64,000 bases of DNA from Bosea sp. PAMC 26642 (lineage in GTDB: Bacteria; Pseudomonadota; Alphaproteobacteria; Rhizobiales; Beijerinckiaceae), in NCBI RefSeq assembly GCF_001562255.1, contig NZ_CP014301.1, positions 4,247,501-4,311,500 of the forward strand. The letters are read 5' to 3'. How positions within the stretch are numbered: position 1 is the stretch's first letter; each line of letters begins with the position of its first letter. Positions 21,369 to 32,823 of this stretch are shown piece after piece. A program made the position numbers and the translations under genes. The notes beneath the pieces are model-generated. The model was given only the letters and a program-made list of their open reading frames with translations. It ran no database searches and had not been told where the DNA came from.

Positions 21369-22697
21369 ATGCAACCCGCCAGACCAAGCTTCTCAGCGTC
21401 GGAATCGAGAATCGCAAGCCGTCTGCTTGAGATTCTGGAGCCGCATTTCGATGCCTCGGTGCGCAAGCTCTATATCCAGAAGTTCGGCAACCCGGCGATC
21501 GTCCGCCAGCCCGAGACCTATCTCGACGAGGCGATGAAATACCGCCGCTTGTTCCTGCTGGAGATGGACGACGAATATGTCGCCGCCAAGCTGCGGATCG
21601 TGACACGGGCAAACAGCAAAAAGGTCAATCTGGCCGATTATCCCCAGTTCTTCGCCGAGGATTTTTCCAAGTTTCTCAGCGTGATCGTGGCGCGCTGGAA
21701 ACGGCGCTGGGGACCGGTCGACGAAGCCTTGAGCGTCTTTTCCAGGCTGATGCTGACGGATATCTCGTTCTCGCTCGCCTGCTTCGACGAAGCGATCGAG
21801 GTCGAGATGGGCGAACGCCTCAACGGCATCGAGAGCGCCTTTCGCAACGGCATCGCCGAGCGTATTTCCGCCATCGAGGCCCGAATGAGCGACGTCTCGG
21901 GTTTTTCCAGTCATCTCTCGGCGAAGGCGAGCGAAACCCTCTCGGCCGTCGGAATGACGCAGCGCCGGCCCGAGCAGGTCGCAGCCTCTGTAGCCGAAAT
22001 CGTGGCGGCGACGCGCGCCTTCGGTTCCTCCTGTTCCGAGATCATGATCGAAACCGCCACCTCCAGCACGGCCGCCGACGAGGCGGGCGCGGAATGCCGC
22101 GGCATCACGCAAAACGTCGCCATGCTGCAGCAGGCGAACGAGCGCATCGCCAGCGTGGTGGAGATGATCCGCAACCTCGCCGCCCAGACCAATCTGCTTG
22201 CGCTCAACGCCACGATCGAGGCTGCGCGGGCCGGCGAAGCGGGGCGCGGCTTCGCCGTCGTCGCTGCCGAGGTGAAGACGCTGGCGACCGCGACCAATGG
22301 CGCAACCGAAACGATCCGCCACGGCGTGAACGAGGTCGTCAGCGCGGGGCTCGCGATCGACAGCGCCGTGGCGCAGCTGACGCTGACCATGCAGGCGATG
22401 CAGGACAGCGCCCGCGTCGTCGCCCATTCCGCCGCCGACCAGGCCGGCCGCATCAATGCGATCGCCGCAAAAGCCGAAAGCTCGTCGGAAGGGGTCGACG
22501 CGATCGCCCGCAACGCCGCCTTGGTCGAAGGCCTTGCCGGCGAGGCCGCCACGCTGGCGCATCAGATGGACGAGCGCGTCCAGGCGACCTCGGCGCTGAC
22601 CCGCGAACTCGAGCGCTCGATCGGCACCTTCCTCGGCGATGTCGCGCAGGCACGGGCCGACAAGCATCGCCCCGCTGTCCACAAGCTGGTTCGATAA
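21369..22697 (+). CDS. Soluble methyl-accepting chemotaxis protein with an N-terminal helical sensor
   Basis: A 442-residue receptor without membrane spans. The C-terminal half is an MCP signalling domain; its hairpin tip reads [20 protein letters not shown] then [14 protein letters not shown] (about 270-305). The first 165 residues are helical (for example [20 protein letters not shown] and [20 protein letters not shown]) and look like a protoglobin/globin-coupled sensor fold, but I cannot find a clear proximal heme histidine. A cytoplasmic sensor for gas, redox or metabolites is likely. No che genes are nearby. The C-terminus lacks the CheR-docking pentapeptide. Confidence 0.8.
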   Translation: MQPARPSFSASESRIASRLLEILEPHFDASVRKLYIQKFGNPAIVRQPETYLDEAMKYRRLFLLEMDDEYVAAKLRIVTRANSKKVNLADYPQFFAEDFSKFLSVIVARWKRRWGPVDEALSVFSRLMLTDISFSLACFDEAIEVEMGERLNGIESAFRNGIAERISAIEARMSDVSGFSSHLSAKASETLSAVGMTQRRPEQVAASVAEIVAATRAFGSSCSEIMIETATSSTAADEAGAECRGITQNVAMLQQANERIASVVEMIRNLAAQTNLLALNATIEAARAGEAGRGFAVVAAEVKTLATATNGATETIRHGVNEVVSAGLAIDSAVAQLTLTMQAMQDSARVVAHSAADQAGRINAIAAKAESSSEGVDAIARNAALVEGLAGEAATLAHQMDERVQATSALTRELERSIGTFLGDVAQARADKHRPAVHKLVR

Positions 22698-22781
22698 ATC
22701 CTCTGGATCGGCTGCGGTTGAGCCGGTGTGGCCTGTGCCCCGGCTGGCCATCCGCTCGCGTTTCCGGCAAACCCCTTGCCC

Positions 22782-24614
22782 ATGCCGCAATCCCGCGAAT
22801 CAGACGCCCGCGCGATCCTCAAATCCGTCTTCGGCTATGACGATTTCCGCCCCGGACAGTGGGAGGTGATCGAGGCCGCGCTCGATGGCCGCGACGTCTT
22901 CGCCGTGATGCCGACGGGCTCGGGCAAATCGATGTGCTATCAGCTGCCGGCCCTCGTCGCCGGCGGTTTGACGCTGGTGGTCTCGCCGCTGATCGCACTG
23001 ATGCGCGATCAGGTCGGGCAATTGACCCGGGCCGGTGTCGCCGCGGCCTCGCTCAATTCCATGAACACCGAATCCGAGGCGACCGAAGCCTGGAACAGGC
23101 TCAACGCCGGGGATCTGCGACTGCTCTTCGTCTCGCCGGAGCGGCTGGCCGGCGAGGGGTTGGTCTCGCGGCTGCGCCGGCTCGGCGTGACGCGGCTCGC
23201 CATCGACGAGGCCCATTGCGTCTCGCAATGGGGCCATGATTTTCGGCCTGAATACCGCCTGCTCGCCAAGGCGCGCGAGGCGCTGGGCGGTGTGCCGGTC
23301 ACGGCGCTGACCGCGACCGCCGACCGTCAGACGCGCGAGGACATCGCCCAGCAGCTCTTTCCTAAGCTGCCGCACAGCGTCGTCCATTCCTTCGACCGGC
23401 CCAATCTCAAGCTCGCCTTCGCTCCGAAGGACCAGCCGCGCCGCCAGATCGCGGATTTCCTGAAGCGCCATCGCGGCGGCTCCGGCATCGTCTACTGCTC
23501 GTCGCGCAACCGCACGGAAAAGCTGGCGCAGGGCCTGAGCGAGCTGGGCTACAAGGCTTATCCCTATCATGCCGGGATGGAGCAGACGCAGCGCAACAGA
23601 AACCAGGACATCTTCCTGCAGGAGGACGGCGTCGTCGTCTGCGCCACGATCGCCTTCGGCATGGGCATCAACAAGCCCGATGTCCGCTTCGTCATCCATG
23701 CCGACATGCCGGGCTCGATCGAGAGCTATTACCAGGAGATCGGTCGTGCCGGTCGCGACGGCCTGCCCGCCGACACGCTGACGCTCTACGGCACCGAGGA
23801 CATGGCGCTGCGGCGGCGCCAGATCGACGAGAAGGCGATCGACGACGAGCGCCGCAAGATCGAGCACAAGCGCCTCAACGCGATGATCGACCTGTGCGAA
23901 TCCGCGCTCTGCCGGCGCAGCGCGCTGCTCTCCTATTTCGGCGAGGAGACGCAAACCTGCCGTCACGGCAATGCGCCGATCCGCTGCGATCTCTGCGGCA
24001 GCGAAACGGTCCTGACCGATGCGACGCTCGATGCGCGAAAGCTGCTCTCGGCGGTGGCGCGCTCGGGCCAGCGCTTCGGAGCGGCCCATCTCGCCGACAT
24101 CCTGACCGGTACGATGAGCGAGACCATCCGGCGCCAGAACCATGACGGACTGAAGACCTTCGGGGTCGGCAAGGACAAGGCCAAGAGCGCCTGGACCGCG
24201 CTGACGCGAAAACTCTTCGCGGCGGGCGCTCTGGCCGAGGCCAGCACCGAGCATGGCGGCTTCGCGCTGACGGAGAAGGGCGAGGACATCCTGTTCGGTC
24301 GCGAGGCGATCGCGCTGCGCCAGGACTCGATTGCGGGCCGACGCAGCCCGGCCGAGAGGGCCGCAGCCCGCGCCGACGGGCTCGACGAGGGCATCGCGGC
24401 GCTGTTCGAGCATCTGCGCCAGCTCAGGCTCTCGATCGCCCGCGAGGAGGGCGTGGCGGCCTATATCATCTTCACCGACCGGACCCTGATCGCCATGGCC
24501 CGCGCCCGGCCGGCGGGCCTCGACCAGATGCGTGCGATCGAAGGCGTCGGCGAACGCAAGTTGACGCAGTATGGCGAGGCCTTTTTGGAGGCGATCGCCG
24601 GGTTCAACGGATAG
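22782..24614 (+). CDS. recQ: ATP-dependent DNA helicase RecQ
   Basis: A 610-residue 3'-5' helicase for recombination and fork repair. Seen: motif 0/I FRPGQWEVIEA and PTGSGKSMCYQLPAL, motif II DEAHCVSQWGHDFRPEY, motif VI QEIGRAGRDG, the RQC zinc site (cysteines in DLCESALC, QTCRHG, RCDLC), a winged helix, and a C-terminal HRDC domain (about 535-605). The start at 22782 gives the usual short N-terminus. It lies between the chemoreceptor and the SelW-like gene, all on the plus strand. Confidence 0.97.
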   Translation: MPQSRESDARAILKSVFGYDDFRPGQWEVIEAALDGRDVFAVMPTGSGKSMCYQLPALVAGGLTLVVSPLIALMRDQVGQLTRAGVAAASLNSMNTESEATEAWNRLNAGDLRLLFVSPERLAGEGLVSRLRRLGVTRLAIDEAHCVSQWGHDFRPEYRLLAKAREALGGVPVTALTATADRQTREDIAQQLFPKLPHSVVHSFDRPNLKLAFAPKDQPRRQIADFLKRHRGGSGIVYCSSRNRTEKLAQGLSELGYKAYPYHAGMEQTQRNRNQDIFLQEDGVVVCATIAFGMGINKPDVRFVIHADMPGSIESYYQEIGRAGRDGLPADTLTLYGTEDMALRRRQIDEKAIDDERRKIEHKRLNAMIDLCESALCRRSALLSYFGEETQTCRHGNAPIRCDLCGSETVLTDATLDARKLLSAVARSGQRFGAAHLADILTGTMSETIRRQNHDGLKTFGVGKDKAKSAWTALTRKLFAAGALAEASTEHGGFALTEKGEDILFGREAIALRQDSIAGRRSPAERAAARADGLDEGIAALFEHLRQLRLSIAREEGVAAYIIFTDRTLIAMARARPAGLDQMRAIEGVGERKLTQYGEAFLEAIAGFNG

Positions 24615-24676
24615 CTGAAGCCGCTCGCGAACAGGCAAGGCTTGCCTGAACTGGCGCTTTCGGCGAGAAACCGGGC

Positions 24677-24994
24677 ATGACCAGCAAAACGCCGCCCCGC
24701 ATCGCGATCACCTACTGCACGCAGTGCCATTGGTTGCTGCGCTCAGCCTGGCTGGCGCAGGAACTGCTCTCCACCTTCGTGGACGATCTTGGCGAGGTCG
24801 CACTCGTGCCCGGGAAGGGCGGCGTCTTCCACATCACCTATGACGGCGAGACGATCTGGGAGCGGGTGGCTGAGGGTGGCTTTCCCGATTCCAAGGTGCT
24901 GAAGCAGCGCGTGCGCGACCGGCTCGATCCGACGCGCAACCTCGGCCATATCGACAGCGCGAAGGCCGAGCCCGTCGCCGGCTCGCGTTCCTGA
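24677..24994 (+). CDS. SelT/SelW/SelH-family thioredoxin-like protein
   Basis: A 105-residue protein with the Rdx fold: ITYCTQCHWLLRSAW supplies a CxxC at residues 14-17, and the strand EVALVPGKGGVFHITYDG is family-typical. Here both redox positions are Cys rather than selenocysteine. Members are thought to be small redox proteins; the bacterial function is not known. It is 62 bases after recQ and 117 bases before gyrB. Confidence 0.85.
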   Translation: MTSKTPPRIAITYCTQCHWLLRSAWLAQELLSTFVDDLGEVALVPGKGGVFHITYDGETIWERVAEGGFPDSKVLKQRVRDRLDPTRNLGHIDSAKAEPVAGSRS

Positions 24995-25049
24995 CGGATT
25001 CCCCTCGCGCACATGCGCGTGCACGCGTGAAAAAGCCGCCGGGAACCCC

Positions 25050-27535
<2,486 letters not shown>

Positions 27536-27591
27536 GGCATCGTGTCGGGGTATGAGCGCGTGATCTTCCCGCCGCGCCCGGTTCTCTGACG

Positions 27592-28524
27592 TCACCCCGC
27601 CCCGAACACCGACCACCCCGTCGCCTCCGCCACGCGCTCCAGCGCGAGCGTCCCCAGCAGCGAATTGCCGCTGGCGTTGAGCCCCGGCGACCAGACCGCG
27701 ATCGAGGCTTTTCCCGGCGCGATCGCAAGGATGCCGCCGCCGACACCCGACTTTCCTGGGAGACCGACGCGGAAGGCGAAATCGCCCGAGGCGTCGTAAT
27801 GACCGCAAGTCAGCATCAGCGCGTTGATGCGGCGCGCCCGCTGAGCCGAGACGACGCGCGCGCCGCCGGGCTCGTAGAGACCGCCATGCATCAGGTAGCG
27901 CCCTGCCATGGCGAGTTGCCTGCAACTCATGGCGATGGCGCATTGATGGAAATAGACGCCGAGCGTGCGTTCGGGGGGCTGCGACAGATTGCCGAACGCC
28001 TTCATATAATTGGCCAGTGCAACATTGCGAAAGCCCGTTGCCTGCTCGGCGCGCGCCACGGCCTCGTCGATGGTGATGGTATCGTCATCTGCGAGATAAC
28101 GCATGAAACGCAGCAATTCGCCGATCGCGACGCGCGGCTCGTGGCCTGCAAGATTGACGTCGGCAACGACGAGCGCTCCGGCGTTGATGAAAGGATTGCG
28201 CGGAATGCCCTGCTCGCGTTCGAGCTGGACGATCGAGTTGAACGGCGTGCCCGACGGCTCGCGCCCGACGCGGCGCCAGAGCGTATCGCCGATCTTGCCC
28301 AGCGCCTGCGTCAGGGCAAAGACCTTCGAGACGCTCTGGATCGAGAAGGCTTCCTGCGCATCGCCGGCGGCATGGACCGCGCCGTCGGCGGTGACGATGC
28401 AAAGCCCGAAGCGCCCGGGATCGATCGTCGCCAGCGGCGGGATATAGGTCGCGACCTCTCCACGCCCCGTTGCGGCAGCCATCTCGTCTGCGATGTCGCG
28501 GACCAGCCGCGCGATATCCGTCAC
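27592..28524 (-). CDS. glsA: Glutaminase
   Basis: A 310-residue enzyme of the serine-dependent beta-lactamase fold that hydrolyses L-glutamine to glutamate and ammonia. The SxxK pair is S64/K67 in SIQSVSKVF, and [33 protein letters not shown] and [12 protein letters not shown] are all conserved. The start is GTG at 28524. It follows pmtA by 82 bases on the same strand and is convergent with gyrB. Confidence 0.96.
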   Translation of the reverse strand: MTDIARLVRDIADEMAAATGRGEVATYIPPLATIDPGRFGLCIVTADGAVHAAGDAQEAFSIQSVSKVFALTQALGKIGDTLWRRVGREPSGTPFNSIVQLEREQGIPRNPFINAGALVVADVNLAGHEPRVAIGELLRFMRYLADDDTITIDEAVARAEQATGFRNVALANYMKAFGNLSQPPERTLGVYFHQCAIAMSCRQLAMAGRYLMHGGLYEPGGARVVSAQRARRINALMLTCGHYDASGDFAFRVGLPGKSGVGGGILAIAPGKASIAVWSPGLNASGNSLLGTLALERVAEATGWSVFGAG

Positions 28525-28606
28525 GCCGCCAACCCCCTGCCCGTCGCGAACAGCAGCCAGACAAGCCCGCTCGGAAGGGGCAGGTCAAGGCGCCGGCCTA
28601 GCCGCC

Positions 28607-29380
28607 TCACGCCATCTGACGGTAGACCCAGACACGCGCCGGCGGGATGTTGCGCAGCACCCAGTCGGAGACGAAGGCCTTGAGGCCGGAGCCCTTGCGC
28701 GGAATCGGCGAGATCACCGAATAGGTGAACTGGATCAGGGGCGCGCCCGGTTGGAGCAGGCCGAAGGCATCCTTGGCGAGCGCGGCACGCATCGCAGGCG
28801 GCTTGTTGAACAGTGGCAGGCTGGAGACGACTGCGATCGCCTTCTCCTGCAGATGTCCCTGCAGCGTCGTCGAAAGCGCATAGGCATCGCCCTCGACTAC
28901 CGTGGCGCGGGGAAAGCGTTTCCGCAGGAGGGCGCAGAATTCGGGGCTGTATTCGACCAGGATCAGCCGGGCCTCGTCGATGCCGTGTTCGATGAGCGCC
29001 TCGGTCACCGGGCCGGTGCCGGGGCCGATCTCGATAACCGGACCGTCGATCTCGGGATCGACAAAGGAAGCCATGCGTCGCGCCAGAAACGGGCTCGACG
29101 GTGTCACCGAACCGGTGCGCCGGGGGTCGTCGATCCAGGACTTGATGAACCGCGCCTCGTCGCCGAACTTTACGCGCGCCGCACTGACCCTCGTCTTAAG
29201 TCTCCCCGCCCTGCTGCGAACCTCATCCTCGACCTTGTAGCGCACGGCAGCGACCTTGAGGCGAGCTTCGGCCACGCTGTCGACGAAATCGGCGGCAGTC
29301 ACGCGCACCTCATCCTCGATGCGCGCCGCGACGCTCGACCGGCCGCGCCCAGGCCTGGGGTGCTGGAGGAGTTGGGACAT
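28607..29380 (-). CDS. pmtA: Phospholipid N-methyltransferase PmtA-like, with long N-terminal helix
   Basis: A 257-residue SAM methyltransferase of the rhodobacter-type PmtA/KsgA-like group, which methylates phosphatidylethanolamine toward phosphatidylcholine. Seen: TGSVTPSSPFLARRMAS (substrate/membrane region), SAM motif VIEIGPGTGPVTEALIEHG, VEGDAYAL and the LPLFNKP motif. About 75 residues precede the catalytic fold; they are charged and repetitive (RIEDEVR, KVEDEVR, KFGDEAR), probably an extended amphipathic membrane-binding helix. Studied PmtAs are about 200 residues with a shorter helix. The ATG at 29380 follows TGGAGGAG. Confidence 0.8.
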   Translation of the reverse strand: MSQLLQHPRPGRGRSSVAARIEDEVRVTAADFVDSVAEARLKVAAVRYKVEDEVRSRAGRLKTRVSAARVKFGDEARFIKSWIDDPRRTGSVTPSSPFLARRMASFVDPEIDGPVIEIGPGTGPVTEALIEHGIDEARLILVEYSPEFCALLRKRFPRATVVEGDAYALSTTLQGHLQEKAIAVVSSLPLFNKPPAMRAALAKDAFGLLQPGAPLIQFTYSVISPIPRKGSGLKAFVSDWVLRNIPPARVWVYRQMA

Positions 29381-29492
29381 GAAACCTCTGACGTCGCCGC
29401 AACATGCCGCAACAATGACGATCGGGTGACGTTACCTTCCCGTCACATAGCGTCAAGGGCGATGCAAAGCCAGCGGCATCGCCTGGGTGAAC

Positions 29493-30248
29493 TCAGATCA
29501 GCGGCCTTGGTTCGATCTCTCGCTCGAATATCGAGGCCATGCGCGCGGTCAGGCGTGGGTTCAGCAGCGTCAGGCGCCCGCCTGAAATCGAGAACAGGCC
29601 GGCTTTGCGCAGGCGCGACCAGGTTTTGCTGGTATGGACGAGCGAAAGGCCGAGCGCGTCGGCCATCTGCTGCTGGGTCAGCGGGAAATGGAAGCAGTTG
29701 TCGTTGACGAGGCCCAGCGCATCGGCGCGGCGATGGAGGGAAATCAGCAGCGCGGCGATCCGCTCGCCGGCATTGCGCTGGCCGACGGAGGTGAGGTTCT
29801 CGTCGATCAGGCTCTCCTCGCGCGAGCCGAGCCAGGCGATTTCATAGGACAGGCTCGGCATACGCACGAACAGGTCCCAGACGCGCTTGCGCGGAAAAAC
29901 GCAAAGCTCGACATCCGTCAGGGCCTCGATGCCGTGCTGGGCGGCGCTCAGCAAGGCGGCCTGCAGCCCCACGAGATCGCCGGGCAGGAGGAAGTTCAGG
30001 ATCTGGCGGCGCCCGTCCGGCAGGGATTTGTAGCGAAAGGCCCAGCCGGAAAAGAGCGTATAGAGTTCGGCGTCCTCCTGGCCGGGATGGATGATGTCGG
30101 CGCCTGCCGGGAAGTGGCGATGATCGATCTTCATCGCCTGGATGAACCGCACCTCGTCATCGGTCTTGTCCTTGAATGCGGGCTTGAGCCGGAGCGGGCA
30201 GGCCAGGCACGGCACGCCGAGGCGGTTCTGGTTGGCGGTCGCTGTCAT
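29493..30248 (-). CDS. Crp/Fnr-family transcription regulator
   Basis: A 251-residue regulator with a cyclic-nucleotide-like sensor domain (about 40-140) and a C-terminal winged helix (LTQQQMADALGLSLVHTSKT, about 188-207). Near the N-terminus is CLAC (C14, C17), and C116 lies where FNR has its fourth ligand. The third FNR ligand (CX2CX5C) is absent, so a standard 4Fe-4S cluster is doubtful. Regulators of this type in alphaproteobacteria respond to oxygen, nitric oxide or redox state. The target genes are not evident; it is divergent from the ABC exporter. Confidence 0.87.
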   Translation of the reverse strand: MTATANQNRLGVPCLACPLRLKPAFKDKTDDEVRFIQAMKIDHRHFPAGADIIHPGQEDAELYTLFSGWAFRYKSLPDGRRQILNFLLPGDLVGLQAALLSAAQHGIEALTDVELCVFPRKRVWDLFVRMPSLSYEIAWLGSREESLIDENLTSVGQRNAGERIAALLISLHRRADALGLVNDNCFHFPLTQQQMADALGLSLVHTSKTWSRLRKAGLFSISGGRLTLLNPRLTARMASIFEREIEPRPLI

Positions 30249-30378
30249 CGTCTGGATCGATGTCCCGAAACGGTCGGCGCAAGAGGTGGGAGGAACCCCA
30301 TCTTAAAAGCAGATTACCTAAAAAGAGAAAATGACGCGGTCGCATGATTGTGCGACGCAGCATGAGCTGCTGCGACAA

Positions 30379-30403
30379 GGAACTTGCGATCGCGCCTTAC
30401 GTT
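30379..30403 (+). promoter_or_regulatory. EcfG-type general stress promoter
   Basis: GGAAC (30379-30383), 16 bp, then CGTT (30400-30403), an exact match to the alphaproteobacterial EcfG/RpoE2 consensus. It lies about 60 bp before the exporter ATG, at the right distance for its promoter. Confidence 0.7.
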
Positions 30404-30461
30404 CTATCGCCGCACGGTATCGAGGCGTCGTCCAAGCCGTCGAACGAGGAGTTTCCTGCGC

Positions 30462-32267
30462 ATGACCGACCTGCAGCATGGCATCGCGCGCTCGCGGATG
30501 CGCAGCTTCTTTCGGACTGCGCTGAAGTTTTGGACCGGCAAGACCAGGTTGCGGGCCTGGCTTTTGACCATAACGGTGCTGATCTTCGTCGCGGCGCAGA
30601 TCGCGACGGCCGTCGGCGTCAATGCCTGGAATAGGTTGTTCTTCGATGCGCTGGAAAAGCGCGACATCGCCACGGTCTGGACGGTCGTCGCCTGGCTGCC
30701 GCTTCTGGTCGCCGTCTCGGCTCTGACCCTGTCGGCGCTGGTGATAAGCCGCATGTTGCTGCAGACGCGTTGGCGGGAATATATGACGCATCGGCTCGCC
30801 GGCTGGTGGATCGCCGATCAGCGCTATTACCGGCTGCAGTTCATCGCCAAGGAACAGGCCGCGCCGGAATACCGCATCGCCGACGATGTGCGCCTCGCGA
30901 TCGAACCTCTCGTCGAGTTCGCGATCGGTTTGATCAGCGCCGCCGTGACCGCCGCGACCTTCGCCGCGATCCTGTGGCATGTGGCGGGCTCGGCAAGCTT
31001 CACACTCGGCGGTGTCGCGGTGGTGATCCCGAGTTACATGGCGCTTGCCGCTATCGTCTACGCCGTCGTGGCTTCGCTCGCCGCCTATTTCGCCGGGCGA
31101 CCCCTGGTCGGCAAGATCTCGGCCAAGAACGAGGCCGAGGCCCAGTTCCGCGCCGAAATGACGCGGCTGCGGGAAAATGCCGAGAGCATCGCGCTGATCA
31201 AGGGCGACGCCGACGAACGTAATTCGGTTGGGGTGAACTACGGCCGCGTCGTCGCCGCCTGGTTGCTGGTCATCCGCCAGCAGGGCGTGATCGCGCTCGT
31301 CCTCAACACCAACGGCGCGTTGTTTCCAATCGTCCCGTTGCTTCTGATCGCGCCGAAATATCTCTCCGGCGAGGTTTCGCTGGGTGCCGTGATGCAGGTC
31401 GTCGCGGCCTTCAGCGCCGTTCAGGCGGCGCTGATCTGGTTCGTCGACAATTTCGTCCGGCTGGCCGAATGGTTCGCCTCCGTTGCCCGCGTCGACGAAT
31501 TGCAGGAATCGATCGAAGGACTCGATATAGGCACGATCATGGAGGGCGACACCCGTATCAAGCTGGCCGAGAGCGAGGATGGCGCAATCCATATCGAGAA
31601 TCTTTCGATCGCTCATAGCAACGGCCGCGCGGTGATCACCGACGCCTCGGTCGTGATCGGACTGGGCGAAAAGGTCCTGATCGTCGGCGAGAGCGGGACT
31701 GGAAAGAGCACGCTGATCCGCGCGCTCGCGGGTCTCTGGCCATGGGGCTCGGGCACGATCGAGGTCCCGCGCGGCAAATCCATCGCCTTCGTGCCGCAGA
31801 AGCCCTATCTGCCGATCGGTACCTTCCGCACTGTCCTGCTCTATCCGGAGGGCGACAAGCCGGTTTCCGACGAGACCATTCTGGCCGCTCTCAAGCGCTG
31901 CGGCCTGAGCTATCTTTCCCGTCGCCTCGACGAGGAGGACAAATGGGACCGGATTCTGTCTGGCGGCGAACGCCAGCGCGTCGCTTTTGCGCGCCTGCTG
32001 ATCCAGCGTCCCGACATCATCATCATGGATGAGGCGACCTCGGCCCTCGACGAGGACAGCCAGAACTCGCTGCTGGGCCTGCTCGAGGGCGAACTCGCTC
32101 ATGCGACCGTCATCAGCGTCGGCCATCGCCCGGGACTGGAGGATTTCCACGACCGCAAGATCACGCTGGAGAAGCGCCTGGCTGGCGCCCACCTGACCCA
32201 TCGTCGCCTTGGCAAGTCGCTCTGGCGCCTGTTCAAGACCAGGCTCGCCGCTAATGACGAGGCCTGA
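30462..32267 (+). CDS. SbmA/YddA-type ABC transporter, fused permease and ATPase
   Basis: A 601-residue half-transporter. An N-terminal membrane domain with about six spans (residues 30-330; NAWNRLFFDALEKRD is the SbmA/BacA-family signature) is fused to an ATPase: Walker A GESGTGKSTL (about 408), signature LSGGERQRVAFARLL (about 500), Walker B IIIMDEATSALDE (about 517). Relatives import or export antimicrobial peptides, vitamin B12 or very-long-chain fatty acyl substrates; rhizobial BacA affects lipid A. It is expected to work as a homodimer in the inner membrane. GAGGAG precedes the ATG, and an EcfG-like promoter lies upstream. Confidence 0.88.
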   Translation: MTDLQHGIARSRMRSFFRTALKFWTGKTRLRAWLLTITVLIFVAAQIATAVGVNAWNRLFFDALEKRDIATVWTVVAWLPLLVAVSALTLSALVISRMLLQTRWREYMTHRLAGWWIADQRYYRLQFIAKEQAAPEYRIADDVRLAIEPLVEFAIGLISAAVTAATFAAILWHVAGSASFTLGGVAVVIPSYMALAAIVYAVVASLAAYFAGRPLVGKISAKNEAEAQFRAEMTRLRENAESIALIKGDADERNSVGVNYGRVVAAWLLVIRQQGVIALVLNTNGALFPIVPLLLIAPKYLSGEVSLGAVMQVVAAFSAVQAALIWFVDNFVRLAEWFASVARVDELQESIEGLDIGTIMEGDTRIKLAESEDGAIHIENLSIAHSNGRAVITDASVVIGLGEKVLIVGESGTGKSTLIRALAGLWPWGSGTIEVPRGKSIAFVPQKPYLPIGTFRTVLLYPEGDKPVSDETILAALKRCGLSYLSRRLDEEDKWDRILSGGERQRVAFARLLIQRPDIIIMDEATSALDEDSQNSLLGLLEGELAHATVISVGHRPGLEDFHDRKITLEKRLAGAHLTHRRLGKSLWRLFKTRLAANDEA

Positions 32268-32309
32268 GGCACCCACGATCGCAATTTTTCTGGACTGACC
32301 GCGCGAAAC

Positions 32310-32334
32310 GGAACCAGACCGGCCCAATCGGGTT
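32310..32334 (+). promoter_or_regulatory. EcfG-type promoter of the small membrane protein gene
   Basis: GGAAC (32310-32314), 17 bp, then GTT (32332-32334), which equals the GGAAC-N18-TT form described for RpoE2 in Sinorhizobium. It lies 53 bp before the ATG at 32387. Confidence 0.6.
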
Positions 32335-32386
32335 GTGTTCCTCAGAAGCCGTCCATTTTGGCCGGTGCTGGCGTCGGGAGAGACAG

Positions 32387-32665
32387 ATGTTGAATAACAG
32401 CCTTGCCCCCATCAAGCGCGCCGTCCTTTTCTTCGGCTTCATGGGTCTCGCCGTAGCGACCATGACATTTGGCGCCAGCCTCCAGAGCATCACGGACCAG
32501 AGTTCTGCGACGGTCGCGCAGGCGAAAGTCGAGCGCAACCAGTTGACCGATCAGCAGCTTGCTGCGGTCGATCCTCGCCAGAAGCCGGTCAGCACGGCCA
32601 AGCGCGCGATCCAGACCTCGCAGCAGGCCCAGCTGGAAGCTCCCGTCAGGATCGTCTCGCGCTAA
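32387..32665 (+). CDS. Hypothetical small protein with one membrane segment
   Basis: A 92-residue protein I do not recognise. It has an N-terminal hydrophobic span or uncleaved signal (RAVLFFGFMGLAVATMTFGA, about residues 11-30) followed by a polar, glutamine-rich, probably periplasmic tail that ends in VRIVSR. GGGAGAGA precedes the ATG. It sits between the ABC exporter and a clear terminator with its own EcfG-like promoter, so it looks like a real single gene of the stress response. Base use is like the neighbours. Confidence 0.7.
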   Translation: MLNNSLAPIKRAVLFFGFMGLAVATMTFGASLQSITDQSSATVAQAKVERNQLTDQQLAAVDPRQKPVSTAKRAIQTSQQAQLEAPVRIVSR

Positions 32666-32741
32666 GGTTCTTTCCGCAAGGCTGGAACCTTTGGAAAGCG
32701 ATCGCGTTCACCAACAAGCGCTCCCCGCGCCATGCACCTCC

Positions 32742-32768
32742 AGGCCGCCTCCGGGCGGCTTGTTTTTT
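32742..32768 (+). terminator. Rho-independent terminator
   Basis: GCCGCC (32744-32749), loop TCCG and GGCGGC (32754-32759), extended by A-T/G-T pairs, are followed by TTGTTTTTT. It ends the small membrane protein transcript before the transglutaminase gene. Confidence 0.85.
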
Positions 32769-32823
32769 GGCCGGCATTGCGACTGTTGACGATCCGAGCC
32801 TGCAGGTCCCCCGCGAGTCTCCC

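Noticed and set aside
30339..30356. GTCGCA-N6-TGCGAC inverted repeat upstream of the ABC exporter
   Set aside because: It does not match an FNR/FixK box (TTGAT-N4-ATCAA), and six-base arms are weak in this GC-rich sequence.
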